From Saccharomonospora marina XMU15 (lineage in GTDB: Bacteria; Actinomycetota; Actinomycetes; Mycobacteriales; Pseudonocardiaceae), in NCBI RefSeq assembly GCF_000244955.1, contig NZ_CM001439.1, positions 3,766,643-3,830,642 of the forward strand: a DNA stretch of 64,000 bases. Reading direction: 5' to 3'. Below are positions 34,836-44,501 of the stretch, piece after piece. The notes below the pieces were generated by a model. That model had not been told where the DNA came from. It searched no databases and worked only from the letters and a program-made list of their open reading frames with translations. Each line of letters begins with the position of its first letter. Within the stretch, counting starts at the first letter, position 1. A program made the position numbers and the translations under genes.

Positions 34836-37800
34836 TCAGGTGTTGAAGTACTTGGCCTCGGGATGGTGCGCGACGATCGCGTCGGTCGACTGCTCCGGGT
34901 GCAGCTGGAACTCCTCGCTCAGCTCCACCCCGATGCGGCCCGGTTCGAGCAGTTCCACGATCTTCGCGCGGTCCTCCAGATCCGGGCAGGCGCCGTAGCC
35001 GAGCGAGAACCGCGCGCCCCGGTAGCCCAGCTTGAAGAACTCCCGCACGTCGTCGGGGTCCTCCTCGGCGACCGCCGAGCCGGAAGGGAACAGCAGTTCC
35101 TGACGCACCCGCCGGTGCCAGTACTCCGCGAGCGCCTCGGTGAGCTGCACCCCGAGACCGTGGATCTCCAGGTAGTCGCGGTAGGCGTCCTTGGCGAACA
35201 ACTCGTTGGCGTAGTCGGCTATCGGCTGCCCCATGGTCACCAGTTGCAGCGGGAGCACGTCGACCTGACCGGTCTGCTCCGCCTTCTCCTTCGGCCGGAA
35301 GAAGTCGGCCAGGCACAGCCGCCGGTCCCTGCGCTGCCTCGGGAAGGTGAACCGCAGCCGCTCCAGCGCGTCCGGCTCGTCCTTGTCCAGCACCACAAGG
35401 TCGTTGCCCTCGGAGTAGCAGGGGAAGTAGCCGTAGACGATCGCGGCGTGCCGCAGGATTCCCGCCGTGGACAGCTCGTCCATCCACGCGCGCAGCCTGG
35501 GCCTGCCCTCGGTCTCGACGAGTTCCTCGTAGGAGGGGCCCTCGCCCTTCTTCGCCCCTCGAAGGCCCCACTGGCCGAAGAACGTGGCACGCTCGTCCAG
35601 CAGCGCGAGGTAGTCGGCCGTGGCGATACCCTTGATCACCTTGGAACCCCAGAACGGCGGGGTCGGCACCGGGACATCGGCGTCCACATCGGACCGTGTG
35701 GTGTCGTCGGTGGACGGTTCCTCGCCCTGCTCGGCCTTGCGCTTCTCGGCGATGCGCAGCGACCGCTTCCTGCGCTCCTTGCGTTCCTGCCTGCGCGCCT
35801 TCTCCTCGGCGTCCTCCTCGACGGCCTCGCCACGCTTGACGGCCATCACGTGGTCCATCAGCCGAAGGCCCTCGAAGGCGTCCTTGGCGTAGCGCACGTC
35901 GCCGTCGTAGACCTCGTCCAGGTCGTTCTCGACGTAGGTCCGCGTCAGTGCCGCGCCGCCGAGCAGCACCGGATACTTGTCCGCGACACCGCGCGCGTTC
36001 ATCTCCTTGAGGTTGTCCTTCATGATGACCGTGGACTTCACCAGCAGCCCGGACATCCCGATGGCGTCCACCTTGTGCTCGTCGGCGGCATCGAGGATGG
36101 CGTTGATCGGCTGCTTGATGCCGATGTTGACGACGTCGTAGCCGTTGTTGGACACGATGATGTCCACCAGGTTCTTGCCGATGTCGTGCACGTCGCCCTT
36201 GACGGTCGCCAGCAGCAGCTTGCCCTTGCCGCCGGAGTCGTCCTTCTCCATGTACGGCTCGAGGTAGGCCACCGCGGTCTTCATCACCTCGGCCGACTGC
36301 AGCACGAACGGCAGCTGCATCTGGCCCGAACCGAACAGCTCGCCGACGACCTTCATGCCCGCGAGGAGGTTCTCGTTGATGATGGCGAGCGGGTCCTTCT
36401 CCCGCATCGCCGCTTCGAGGTCGTCCTCGAGGCCGTTCAACTCACCCTCGATGATGCGCTTCTCCAGCCGCTCCAGCAGCGGCAGCTTCGCCAGCTCCTC
36501 GGCTCGCGAGGCGCGCGTCGAGGACGCGGTCTTGCCCTCGAACAGCGACATCAGCTTCTGCAGCGGGTCGTAGTCCTGCGCGCGGCGGTCGTAGACCAGA
36601 TCGAGCGCGACCTGCTTCGGCTCGTCGTCGATCTTGTTCATCGGCAGGATCTTCGACGAGTTGACGATCGCCGAGTCCAGCCCGGCCTCCCGGCACTCGT
36701 TGAGGAACACCGAGTTCAGCACCTGCCGCGCCGCCGGGTTCAGTCCGAACGAGACGTTGGACAGCCCGAGCGTGGTCTGCACATCCGGGTGGCGGCGCTT
36801 CAGCTCGCGGATCGCGTTGATGGTCTCGAGGGCGTCCTTGCGGACTTCCTCCTGACCGGTGGTGATCGGGAAGACCAGGGTGTCGATGATGATCGACGAC
36901 TTGTCCATACCCCAGTTGGTGGTGAGATCTTCGATGGCGCGCTCGGCGACACGCAGCTTCCATTCCGCCGTGCGGGCCTGCCCCTCCTCGTCGATACAGG
37001 TGATCACGACGGCGGCACCGTGCTCGACGGCAAGCCGCATCACCTCGTCGTAGCGCCCGCCCGGCTCGGTGCCGTCCTCGTAGTTCACCGAGTTGATGGC
37101 GCACCGGCCGCCGAACCGCTCCAACCCGGCCCGCACCACCTCGGCCTCGGTGGAGTCCACCATGATCGGCAGCGTGGACGCGGTGGCGAGCCGGGAGGCC
37201 AACTCGGACATGTCGGCGGTGCCGTCACGGCCCACGTAGTCGACGCACAGGTCGAGCATGTGCGCGCCCTCGCGGGTCTGCGACTTGGCGATCTCCACGC
37301 AGTCGTCCCAGCGCTGCTCCAGCATCGCGTCACGGAACGCCTTGGAGCCGTTGGCGTTGGTGCGCTCGCCGACGTTGAGGATGGAGGCGTCCTGCCGAAA
37401 CGGCACCGACTGGTACACCGACGACACCGAGGGCACGATCTCCGGCGTGCGCACCTTGGGTGACAGGTCGGCCACAGCCTCGCGTACCGCTCGGACGTGC
37501 TCGGCGGTGGTGCCGCAGCAGCCCCCGACGAGCCTGGCGCCGAACTCGGTGACGAAGCCGGCCAGTGCCTCGGCGAGCTCGTCCGGCCGCAGCGGATACA
37601 CCGCCCCGTTGGGGCCCAGCTCGGGCAGGCCCGCGTTGGGCATCACCGAGATCGGCACCCGCGCGTGGTCGGAGAGCACGCGCAGGTGCTCACTCATCTC
37701 GGCGGGACCGGTGGCGCAGTTCATGCCGATGAGGTCGATGCCGAGCGGTTCCAGCGCGGTGAGCGCGGCGGCGATCTCCGAGCCGACGAGCATGGTGCCG

Positions 37801-38384
37801 GTCTGCTCCACCGTCACCTGGGCGATGACCGGTACGGTACGGCCCGCCCGCTGCATCGCCCGCTTTGCCCCGATGATCGCGGCCTTGGTCTGCAGCAGGT
37901 CCTGCGAGGTCTCCACGAGCACCACGTCGGCGCCGCCGTCGAGCAGGCCGAGCGCGTTGTCCACATAGGCGTCGCGCAGCTCGGCGAAGGTGATGTGTCC
38001 CAGCGTCGGCAGTTTCGTGCCCGGCCCGATGGAGCCGAGCACGAACCTGGGGCGATCCGGGGTGGAGTACTCGTCGGCGCACTGCCGGGCCAGCGACGTT
38101 CCCTTCTCCGCCAGCTCCCTGATGCGATCGACGATGTCGTACTCCGCGAAGTTCGCGAGGTTCGTCCCGAAGGTGTTGGTCTCGATGGCGTCGGAGCCCG
38201 CCTCGAGGAAGCCCCGGTACACCGAGGCCACCACGTCGGGCCTGGTCTCGTTGAGGATCTCGTTGCAGCCTTCGAGCTGGGCGAAGTCGTCCAGCGTGAG
38301 GTCGTGTTCCTGCAGCGCGGTCCCCATCCCGCCGTCGGCGACGAGGACTCGCCGCTGCAGTTCGGCGAGAAAGCGGCTCTCCAT
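34836..38384 (-). CDS. metH: Cobalamin-dependent methionine synthase
   Basis: Four-module enzyme (1182 aa) moving a methyl group from methyl-THF to homocysteine through cobalamin. In order: homocysteine domain with zinc Cys (IGMNCATGP, VGGCCGTTAEH), pterin domain (NVGERTNANGSKAFRDA), cobalamin cap and B12 domain with DVHDIGKNL, a highly charged Lys/Arg/Glu linker, and a SAM-binding reactivation domain. The charged linker between the B12 and reactivation domains is longer than usual. ATG at 38384 chosen; GTG at 38390 overlaps the kinase stop. Confidence 0.95.
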   Translation of the reverse strand: MESRFLAELQRRVLVADGGMGTALQEHDLTLDDFAQLEGCNEILNETRPDVVASVYRGFLEAGSDAIETNTFGTNLANFAEYDIVDRIRELAEKGTSLARQCADEYSTPDRPRFVLGSIGPGTKLPTLGHITFAELRDAYVDNALGLLDGGADVVLVETSQDLLQTKAAIIGAKRAMQRAGRTVPVIAQVTVEQTGTMLVGSEIAAALTALEPLGIDLIGMNCATGPAEMSEHLRVLSDHARVPISVMPNAGLPELGPNGAVYPLRPDELAEALAGFVTEFGARLVGGCCGTTAEHVRAVREAVADLSPKVRTPEIVPSVSSVYQSVPFRQDASILNVGERTNANGSKAFRDAMLEQRWDDCVEIAKSQTREGAHMLDLCVDYVGRDGTADMSELASRLATASTLPIMVDSTEAEVVRAGLERFGGRCAINSVNYEDGTEPGGRYDEVMRLAVEHGAAVVITCIDEEGQARTAEWKLRVAERAIEDLTTNWGMDKSSIIIDTLVFPITTGQEEVRKDALETINAIRELKRRHPDVQTTLGLSNVSFGLNPAARQVLNSVFLNECREAGLDSAIVNSSKILPMNKIDDEPKQVALDLVYDRRAQDYDPLQKLMSLFEGKTASSTRASRAEELAKLPLLERLEKRIIEGELNGLEDDLEAAMREKDPLAIINENLLAGMKVVGELFGSGQMQLPFVLQSAEVMKTAVAYLEPYMEKDDSGGKGKLLLATVKGDVHDIGKNLVDIIVSNNGYDVVNIGIKQPINAILDAADEHKVDAIGMSGLLVKSTVIMKDNLKEMNARGVADKYPVLLGGAALTRTYVENDLDEVYDGDVRYAKDAFEGLRLMDHVMAVKRGEAVEEDAEEKARRQERKERRKRSLRIAEKRKAEQGEEPSTDDTTRSDVDADVPVPTPPFWGSKVIKGIATADYLALLDERATFFGQWGLRGAKKGEGPSYEELVETEGRPRLRAWMDELSTAGILRHAAIVYGYFPCYSEGNDLVVLDKDEPDALERLRFTFPRQRRDRRLCLADFFRPKEKAEQTGQVDVLPLQLVTMGQPIADYANELFAKDAYRDYLEIHGLGVQLTEALAEYWHRRVRQELLFPSGSAVAEEDPDDVREFFKLGYRGARFSLGYGACPDLEDRAKIVELLEPGRIGVELSEEFQLHPEQSTDAIVAHHPEAKYFNT

Positions 38385-38386
38385 AC

Positions 38387-39364
38387 TCACACCCGCAACT
38401 TCGACTCGATTTCGGCCGCGGCGTCGTTGCCGTACGCCCTGGCCGCGCGGTTGGAGAAGTCCGCACGGTCCAGCGGATACTCCTGCGGCCCTACCGTCTC
38501 GAGAACGATGCTCGCCAGTACGCAACCCACCTGGGCAGCCCTTTCCATCGTCATCTTACGACTGATTCCCCACAGGAACCCGGCGCGGAAGGCGTCGCCG
38601 ACACCGGTCGGCTCCACCGGCTCGATATCGGGAACGGCGTTGATCGACACCGGGTCGTGGCCACGGCCCTCGATGCGCACACCACGGCCACCGTGCGTCA
38701 TCACCCAGGTACCGACGCGGTCCAGCACCTCGTCGGTGGACCAGCCGGTGTGCTTGAGCAGCAGTGAACTCTCGTACTCGTTGGTGAACAGGTAGGTCGC
38801 GCCCTCGACGAGCTGCTTGACGTCCTCGCCCGGCATGATCGCCAGCTGCTGGGAGATGTCGGCGGCGAACGGGATGCCCCGCTGCCTGCACTCCTCGGTG
38901 TGGCGCAGCATGGCGTCGGGGTCGTTGGGCGCGACGACCACGAGGTCGAGGGAGCCGACCCGGTCGGCGACGGCCTGCAGCTCGATCTCCCTGGCCTCGC
39001 TCATCGCTCCCGCGTAGAAGGAGGCGATCTGGTTCTGCGCCTGGTCGGTGGTGCACAGGAAGCGGGCGGTGTGCTTGTCGGCGGAGACGTGCACGGACTT
39101 GGTGTCCACGCCGTGCCGCTCCAGCCAGGATCGGTAGTCGTCGAAGTCGTGGCCGACGGCGCCGACCAGGACGGGAGAAAGACCCATCCGGCCGAGCGCG
39201 AACGAGATGTTCGCCGCCACCCCGCCCCGCCGGATCTCCAGGTCCTCCACCAGGAACGACAGCGACACGTTCTCCAGCTGGTCGGCGACGAACTGCTCGC
39301 TGAACTTGCCGGAGAAGGACATCAGGTGGTCGGTCGCGATGGAGCCGGTCACCGCTATGCGCAT
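38387..39364 (-). CDS. PfkB-family kinase, probable adenosine kinase
   Basis: Sugar/nucleoside kinase (325 aa): IAVTGSIATDHLMSF, RRGGVAANISFALGRMG, and the catalytic EPTGVGDAFRAGFLWG (PfkB signature with Asp base). It closely fits the actinobacterial PfkB-type adenosine kinase, and its place between metK and metH/ahcY supports salvage of adenosine from SAH hydrolysis. Stop and metH start nearly overlap. Substrate is inferred from family and context. Confidence 0.85.
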   Translation of the reverse strand: MRIAVTGSIATDHLMSFSGKFSEQFVADQLENVSLSFLVEDLEIRRGGVAANISFALGRMGLSPVLVGAVGHDFDDYRSWLERHGVDTKSVHVSADKHTARFLCTTDQAQNQIASFYAGAMSEAREIELQAVADRVGSLDLVVVAPNDPDAMLRHTEECRQRGIPFAADISQQLAIMPGEDVKQLVEGATYLFTNEYESSLLLKHTGWSTDEVLDRVGTWVMTHGGRGVRIEGRGHDPVSINAVPDIEPVEPTGVGDAFRAGFLWGISRKMTMERAAQVGCVLASIVLETVGPQEYPLDRADFSNRAARAYGNDAAAEIESKLRV

Positions 39365-39478
39365 TCGGGCACACTCCTCCTGTTGTGGCTGTGGGGCTTC
39401 TCCGGTGGCCGCAGCCTACCCAGCGGTTGGCTCGCGGCTTGCGAAGACGCCGGTGTCCGCGCGGGTGCGCGTGGCGGT

Positions 39479-39519
39479 GGGTCCGTCGGCGGCGGGGAGA
39501 AACCGCCGCCGACGGACCC
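39479..39519 (-). terminator. Hairpin after metK
   Basis: Perfect 17-bp arms GGGTCCGTCGGCGGCGG and its complement with a 7-base loop (GGAGAAA on the plus strand), 30 bases past the metK stop. Probable terminator or processing site between metK and the adenosine kinase gene. Confidence 0.75.
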
Positions 39520-39548
39520 GCCCGCTTGGTTGGGGCGTCGGGCAGACG

Positions 39549-40748
39549 CTACGCCTTGGCGGCGTCCTTGAGCGCGGGTGCCCGGTCGGTGCGCTCCCAG
39601 GGCAGGTCCAGGTCGCCGCGCCCGAAATGCCCGTAGGCGGCGGTCTGCGCGTAGATCGGCCGCAACAGGTCCAGATCCCTGATGATCGCGGCGGGCCGCA
39701 GGTCGAACACCTCGTCGATGGCCTTCTGGATCTTCTCCGGCGCGACCTTCTCGGTGCCGAAGGTCTCCACGAACAGACCCACCGGAGCCGCCTTGCCGAT
39801 CGCGTAGGCCACCTGGATCTCGGCGCGGTCGGCCAGGCCCGCGGCGACGATGTTCTTGGCCACCCAGCGCATCGCGTACGCCGCCGACCGGTCCACCTTC
39901 GACGGGTCCTTACCCGAGAACGCGCCACCACCGTGCCGCGCCATCCCACCGTAGGTGTCCACAATGATCTTACGACCGGTCAGCCCCGCGTCACCCATCG
40001 GCCCGCCGACCACGAACCGGCCGGTGGGGTTGATGAGCACCCTCGGCTCGGCGGCGTCGAGGCCGAGCGACTCGATCTCCGGGTTGATGACGTGCTTGGT
40101 CAGGTCGACGGCGAGCATCTTGTCGAGGTCGATGCCCTCGGCGTGCTGGCTGGAGATCACCACCGTGTCCAACCGCACCGGCTGCTCACCCGCGTACTCG
40201 ATGGTCACCTGCGTCTTACCGTCCGGACGCAGATACGGCACCGTCCCGTTCTTACGCACCTCGGTCAACCGCCGCGACAACCGATGCGCCAGCGCGATCG
40301 GCAGCGGCATCAACTCCGGCGTGTCCGAACACGCGTAACCGAACATCAAACCCTGGTCACCGGCGCCCTGCTTGTCCAGGTCGTCCAGCGCGTTCTCCAA
40401 CCGCGTCTCGTAGGCGGTGTCCACACCCTGCGCGATATCGGGCGACTGCGACCCGATCGCCACGTTCACCCCGCAGGAGGCGCCGTCGAACCCCTTCGCC
40501 GAGGAGTCGTAACCGATCTCCAGCACCGTCTCGCGAACCAGGCTCGGCACGTCCACGTAGGCGTCGGTGGTGACCTCACCGGCGACGTGCACCTGCCCGG
40601 TGGTGATCAGCGACTCCACGGCGACGCGGCTGCGCGGGTCGGCGGCCAGCATCGCGTCCAGGATCGTGTCACTGATCGCGTCGCACATCTTGTCCGGGTG
40701 ACCCTCGGTCACGGACTCGCTGGTGAACAGCCTTCGATTAGCAGTCAC
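39549..40748 (-). CDS. metK: S-adenosylmethionine synthetase
   Basis: Makes SAM from methionine and ATP (399 aa). Family motifs: [32 protein letters not shown] (adenine loop), [18 protein letters not shown] (phosphate loop) and a normal C-terminus. GTG start at 40748 with AAGGATG upstream, 39 bases after the betaine methyltransferase gene, so the two are almost certainly co-transcribed. Confidence 0.97.
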   Translation of the reverse strand: MTANRRLFTSESVTEGHPDKMCDAISDTILDAMLAADPRSRVAVESLITTGQVHVAGEVTTDAYVDVPSLVRETVLEIGYDSSAKGFDGASCGVNVAIGSQSPDIAQGVDTAYETRLENALDDLDKQGAGDQGLMFGYACSDTPELMPLPIALAHRLSRRLTEVRKNGTVPYLRPDGKTQVTIEYAGEQPVRLDTVVISSQHAEGIDLDKMLAVDLTKHVINPEIESLGLDAAEPRVLINPTGRFVVGGPMGDAGLTGRKIIVDTYGGMARHGGGAFSGKDPSKVDRSAAYAMRWVAKNIVAAGLADRAEIQVAYAIGKAAPVGLFVETFGTEKVAPEKIQKAIDEVFDLRPAAIIRDLDLLRPIYAQTAAYGHFGRGDLDLPWERTDRAPALKDAAKA

Positions 40749-40787
40749 AATGCATCCTTGTCTGTTGTCGGCGAGGAAATTTCGAAC

Positions 40788-42497
40788 TCAGGCGCGAACG
40801 TGGAAGATGCCCCACGCGAGGTTGCCCGCGCGGCCGCCCTCGACCCAGTTCTTCAGCCCCGTCTTCATCCGCGTCAGGTACTCGTCACTCACGCTGCCGG
40901 AGAGCTCGTCGTGACGCCGCTGTGTCTCCTCAAGCACCCGACCATAGTGGGTCGCCAGCTGGGGGGTGTGGTCCTCGAACTCGATCGAGCTCATCCCGAG
41001 CCGGTGCAGCTCGCGCTCGTAGAAGCCGGGTGAGCCCATGCTGTCGAGGTGCAGTCGCTCGAGGATCGGCCGCAGCGCGGCCTTGTCGCAGTTGTCGGCC
41101 GCCATCGGGTCGGTGAAGACGAACTGGCCCCTCGGCTTGAGGACCCTGGTGACCTCCTGCAGCACCCGGACCCTGTCGCCGCTGTGCAGCATGGCGTCCT
41201 GCGACCACACGACGTCGAACTCGTTGTCCTCGAAGGGCAGGTCCTCGAACGAGCCGTCGACCACGTCGATGAGGTCGGCCAGTCCCTGCTCGGCGTTGTA
41301 GGCGCGGTTGCGCTCGTTCTCGACCTCGCTGAGGTTGAGGCAGGTGACCCTGCAGCCGTAGGTCCTGGCGAGGTAGCGGGCGGCGCCGCCGTAGCCCGCG
41401 CCGATGTCGAGTACCCGGTTGGAGGCGCTCAGCCCGAGCTTGCCCGCCATCCGCTCGACGGTGCGCACGCTGGCGGGCGCGATGGGCTCGTCAGGAGTCT
41501 GGTAGAGGCCGACGTGGATGTCCTCGCCACCCCAGATGGTGTAGTAGAAGTTGTCCGCGTCGTCGGAGTTGTAGTAGTCCCGCGCGACGTTGACGACCGT
41601 CGAGTAGTTCGCCGATTCATCACCGGAATTCACGTAGTTCTTCTCCGCGACGTGGATGAGGAAGTCAGGGTCCTCGGCGGTGAACGTCTCCTGGAAGTCG
41701 CCGTAGGTCTCCACCCGCTGGAACCCGACCTCGCGCAGCAGCCTGCGCACGTAGTCCTTGCGAAGCGGGAACATGTTCAGGTGGTACTGCGAGCCGTCCG
41801 GGAACTGGTACCGGAACCGCGCGAGGCCGTCGTCGACGTACTCCGGCTCCGCGGTGACTTCCTCACCGCAGTAGTAGTAGGTGTGCTTGCTGGAGAACCC
41901 GTTGTCCAGGATCGCGTCGTAGTTGCGCTGGTCCAGGATCAGGATCCCGTCGTGCTTGAGCACCGCGTAGAACTCGGCCAGTGCCTTGCGCCTGTCCCGC
42001 TCGGAGAACAGGTGGGTGAAGGAGTTGCCAAGGCACACCACGGCGTCGAACTCGCCGTGAACGTCGCGGTTGAGCCAGCGCCAGTCGGCGTGCACGACGC
42101 GCAGGATGTGGCCGCCGTAGTTGAGGCCGTTCTCGAAGGCCTTGGCCAGCATCTCGGCGCTGCCGTCGGCGCTGACGGTGTCGAAGCCCTCCTCGATGAG
42201 GCGAACCGAGTGGAACCCGGTGCCGGTGGCGACGTCGAGCACCGACTTCACGCCGCGTGACTTGAGCAGGTCGACGAAGAAGCTGCCCTCACTCTCGTAG
42301 CGCTTCTTCCAGTCGATCAGGTCGTCCCACTTCTCGACGAAGCCCTTGACGTACTCGTTCGTGTAGTGATCGGTGTCCCGCACGGTCAGCGGGTCCGAGC
42401 CGAACGCCTGCGCGGGATGGGCCGTGATCTCAGCCTGGTCGTTGTCCACGATGCCGGCCGATGTCACCTCGGTTGGGCCGGACCTAGAATCATTCAT
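40788..42497 (-). CDS. Fused glycine/sarcosine and sarcosine/dimethylglycine N-methyltransferase
   Basis: 569-aa fusion of two SAM methyltransferases making glycine betaine from glycine. Domain 1 (about 25-290) is GSMT-like: DHYTNEYVKGFVEKWDDLIDWKKR, SAM loop LDVATGTGFHSVRLIEEGF. Domain 2 (about 300-569) is SDMT-like: YYNSDDADNFYYTIWGGEDIHVGLY, SAM loop LDIGAGYGGAARYLA. Such a fusion is known from the halophile Actinopolyspora halophila; many bacteria have two separate genes. ATG at 42497 with GGAAGGAAG upstream. Heads the SAM-cycle cluster. Confidence 0.93.
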   Translation of the reverse strand: MNDSRSGPTEVTSAGIVDNDQAEITAHPAQAFGSDPLTVRDTDHYTNEYVKGFVEKWDDLIDWKKRYESEGSFFVDLLKSRGVKSVLDVATGTGFHSVRLIEEGFDTVSADGSAEMLAKAFENGLNYGGHILRVVHADWRWLNRDVHGEFDAVVCLGNSFTHLFSERDRRKALAEFYAVLKHDGILILDQRNYDAILDNGFSSKHTYYYCGEEVTAEPEYVDDGLARFRYQFPDGSQYHLNMFPLRKDYVRRLLREVGFQRVETYGDFQETFTAEDPDFLIHVAEKNYVNSGDESANYSTVVNVARDYYNSDDADNFYYTIWGGEDIHVGLYQTPDEPIAPASVRTVERMAGKLGLSASNRVLDIGAGYGGAARYLARTYGCRVTCLNLSEVENERNRAYNAEQGLADLIDVVDGSFEDLPFEDNEFDVVWSQDAMLHSGDRVRVLQEVTRVLKPRGQFVFTDPMAADNCDKAALRPILERLHLDSMGSPGFYERELHRLGMSSIEFEDHTPQLATHYGRVLEETQRRHDELSGSVSDEYLTRMKTGLKNWVEGGRAGNLAWGIFHVRA

Positions 42498-43171
42498 TGC
42501 GCTTCCTTCCACGTTCGGCCGGACACACAGCTCCTTTTCGACGATTCTCGACGAATCCGCTTTCACACGGTCGGCATTCCTCCTCGCTGTCGGCGCGCGC
42601 CTTTTTGGCAAGCCGGAAAAGGGCGCGCGAAAAGGCAGGCCCGCGACTGGCTAAATTCGCGGTCGGCGTAATTGCGGCCTGCAACATGCGTCGAGCGCAG
42701 CCTGGTGCCCGAGTCCGACGGACTCGATCCCTCACCCCGACTCGGCGGGATTGCGGTGCATCCGCGTCGATGATCTCCGCAAACCGCCGTCACTCAATCT
42801 ATTGATCCCGACAGGAAAGTATCAATGGGTCAATTGCGTGACGTGCGGTTTCACCCCACGTATAACTTTGGGTGGGCGGCATCCGTACCGCTGGGCGCAA
42901 CGCGCACACCGCCGACCGACTCCCAGGACAGGCATACTGCGTGGTCGTCGCGCTGTTTCGACCGAAAGTCGTTGGCCTCTTGACAGCAACACCAAGCGAT
43001 TGTGTGCCAGACAACAAGGTCACCCGTTCGGCGGAGCAGGTGCCCGAAAACTCTACTTTGGGTCGGTATTGACCGGTTCCTTTAGTCCGCCAGCCTGACA
43101 TCTCGTCGGCCACTTGAGTTCGTAGCGTATCCAGCAACATGTTGCGCATAGGACAACAATTGCACAGTCGA
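42498..43171 (-). other. Long intergenic region and probable leader of the betaine operon
   Basis: About 670 bases without a convincing gene, less GC-rich than its surroundings. On the minus strand a weak promoter-like pair (TTGATA, then ATAGAT after 17 bases) lies near 42792-42822, which would give a leader of about 300 nt. That leader contains a dyad CGAGTCCG-A-CGGACTCG (42710-42726) and a hairpin at about 42593-42628 (GCGCGCC... / ...GGGCGCGC). CTTTGGGT occurs twice (about 42866 and 43056). I cannot match it to a known riboswitch. Confidence 0.4.
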
Positions 43172-43205
43172 ACACCGCCGGTGCACTGTCGTGCACCGGC
43201 GGTGT
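43172..43205 (-). terminator. Hairpin after the lipoyl-domain gene
   Basis: Perfect 14-bp arms ACACCGCCGGTGCA / TGCACCGGCGGTGT with a 6-base loop, 22 bases past the lipoyl gene stop. Ends the E1/lipoyl operon. Confidence 0.8.
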
Positions 43206-43226
43206 CCACACTCGGGGCGCAGACTG

Positions 43227-43460
43227 TTACTCGATCTTTGCGATCACAGCGCCCTGCCGGACCACGTCGCCCTCCTGCACCCGCAGCCGCAGCACCCCCG
43301 AGGACGGCGCCGGGATCTCCATATCAACTTTGTCCACCGCCACCTCGGCGATGAGCTGCCCCTCGGAAACGGATTCGCCGTCGGCGACGAACCAGGTAGC
43401 CACGGCGCCCTCCGCATTCGGATCCTCCGCCGAAACCTGCGGAAAAACCACATCGGTCAT
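43227..43460 (-). CDS. Stand-alone lipoyl (biotinyl) domain protein
   Basis: A 77-aa single lipoyl domain. GAVATWFVADGESVSEGQLIAEVAVDKVDMEIPAPSSGVL contains the modified Lys in DKVDME, placed as in E2 lipoyl domains. There is no peripheral-subunit-binding or acyltransferase domain. ATG overlaps the E1 beta stop (ATGA), so it is made with the E1 subunits and likely receives the acyl group from them. Confidence 0.9.
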   Translation of the reverse strand: MTDVVFPQVSAEDPNAEGAVATWFVADGESVSEGQLIAEVAVDKVDMEIPAPSSGVLRLRVQEGDVVRQGAVIAKIE

Positions 43461-44485
43461 GCGCCGACCATTTCTTCGACAGCCGCGCGAATTCGGGCCG
43501 GCGTGGGCAGCACAGCGTATTCCAACGAGCGCGCGTAGGGAATGGGTACGTCCGGAACCGCCACCCGCGCGGGCGGCGCCTTGAGCACCGATGGGTCACG
43601 CTCGGCGACCCGTGCCACCACCTCGCCGGACAGCCCGAACGACAGGTAGTCCTCGTCGACGACGACCAGCCGCCCGGTGCGAGCCACCGACTCGAGTACG
43701 GTGTCGGTGTCCATCGGCACGAGGCTGCGCAGGTCCACGACCTCGCACTCGATCCCCTCACCGGCGAGTTCGTCGGCCACGTCGAGCGCGTGGTGCACCG
43801 ACAGTGACAGCGTGACGATGCTGACGTCGCGCCCCCGCCGCACCACGTTCGCCTTGCCGATGGGTACCTCGTACTCCTCCTCCGGCACCGGTGCCACCGA
43901 ACGGGGGTTCTTCGCCATCCACGGCAGCCCCATCACCCCCTTGTGGAACATGTACACCACCGGGTTGTCGTCGCGGATCGCCGAGATCATCAGACCCTTG
44001 GCGTCGGCGGGCGTGCTGGGAACGACCACCTTCATCCCCGGCAGGTGCGCGAACGTGCCCCACAGGCACTGCGAGTGCTGCGCGCCGTCGGAGTAGCCGC
44101 CACCGACCGCCGTGGTGATGACCATCGGCACCTTGACGTTGCCGCCGGACTCGAAGTGGATCTTGGCCATGTGGTTGTAGATCTGGTCCATGCAAACGCC
44201 GAAGAAGTCGGCGAACATCAACTCGGCGACGGGCCGCATGCCCTCCACGGCCGCACCGATGGCCGCGCCGATGAACCCGGTCTCCGAGATCGGCGTGTCC
44301 ATCACCCGTTGCGGGCCGAAACGGTCCAGCAAGCCGGTCGTGGAGCTGAAGATGCCACCGTAGGAGCCCACGTCCTCCCCGAGCAGGAAGACGCCGGGAT
44401 CGCGCTCCATCTCCTGTGCGATGCCCTCGACCATCGCCTTGGCTGTGCTGAGCTTGCGGCGCGAAGGCGCCTCGGTCACGGTCAT
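43457..44485 (-). CDS. 2-oxoacid dehydrogenase E1 component, beta subunit
   Basis: 342-aa beta subunit of a thiamin-diphosphate dehydrogenase. Shows FLLGEDVGSYGGIFSSTTGL (catalytic Glu region), DTPISETGFIGAAIGAA, MFADFFGVCMDQIYNHMAK and EVVDLRSLVPMDTDTVLESV. ATG at 44485. Adjacent alpha-subunit gene 16 bases upstream. Substrate cannot be told from sequence; acetoin- and pyruvate-type enzymes look similar. Confidence 0.9.
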   Translation of the reverse strand: MTVTEAPSRRKLSTAKAMVEGIAQEMERDPGVFLLGEDVGSYGGIFSSTTGLLDRFGPQRVMDTPISETGFIGAAIGAAVEGMRPVAELMFADFFGVCMDQIYNHMAKIHFESGGNVKVPMVITTAVGGGYSDGAQHSQCLWGTFAHLPGMKVVVPSTPADAKGLMISAIRDDNPVVYMFHKGVMGLPWMAKNPRSVAPVPEEEYEVPIGKANVVRRGRDVSIVTLSLSVHHALDVADELAGEGIECEVVDLRSLVPMDTDTVLESVARTGRLVVVDEDYLSFGLSGEVVARVAERDPSVLKAPPARVAVPDVPIPYARSLEYAVLPTPARIRAAVEEMVGA

Positions 44486-44501
44486 TTGCTGCTCCCTGCC
44501 C

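Noticed and set aside
38384-38525. Longer metH start at 38525
   Set aside because: The added residues overlap the kinase gene and have no similarity to MetH; homology begins at MESRFLAELQRRV.
42700-42740. tRNA-like T-arm (GGGATCGAGTCC on the minus strand)
   Set aside because: No acceptor stem, D-arm or anticodon arm could be fitted around it; it is a simple dyad.
42977-43010. TTGACA on the plus strand as a promoter
   Set aside because: No -10 box at suitable spacing and no plus-strand gene downstream.
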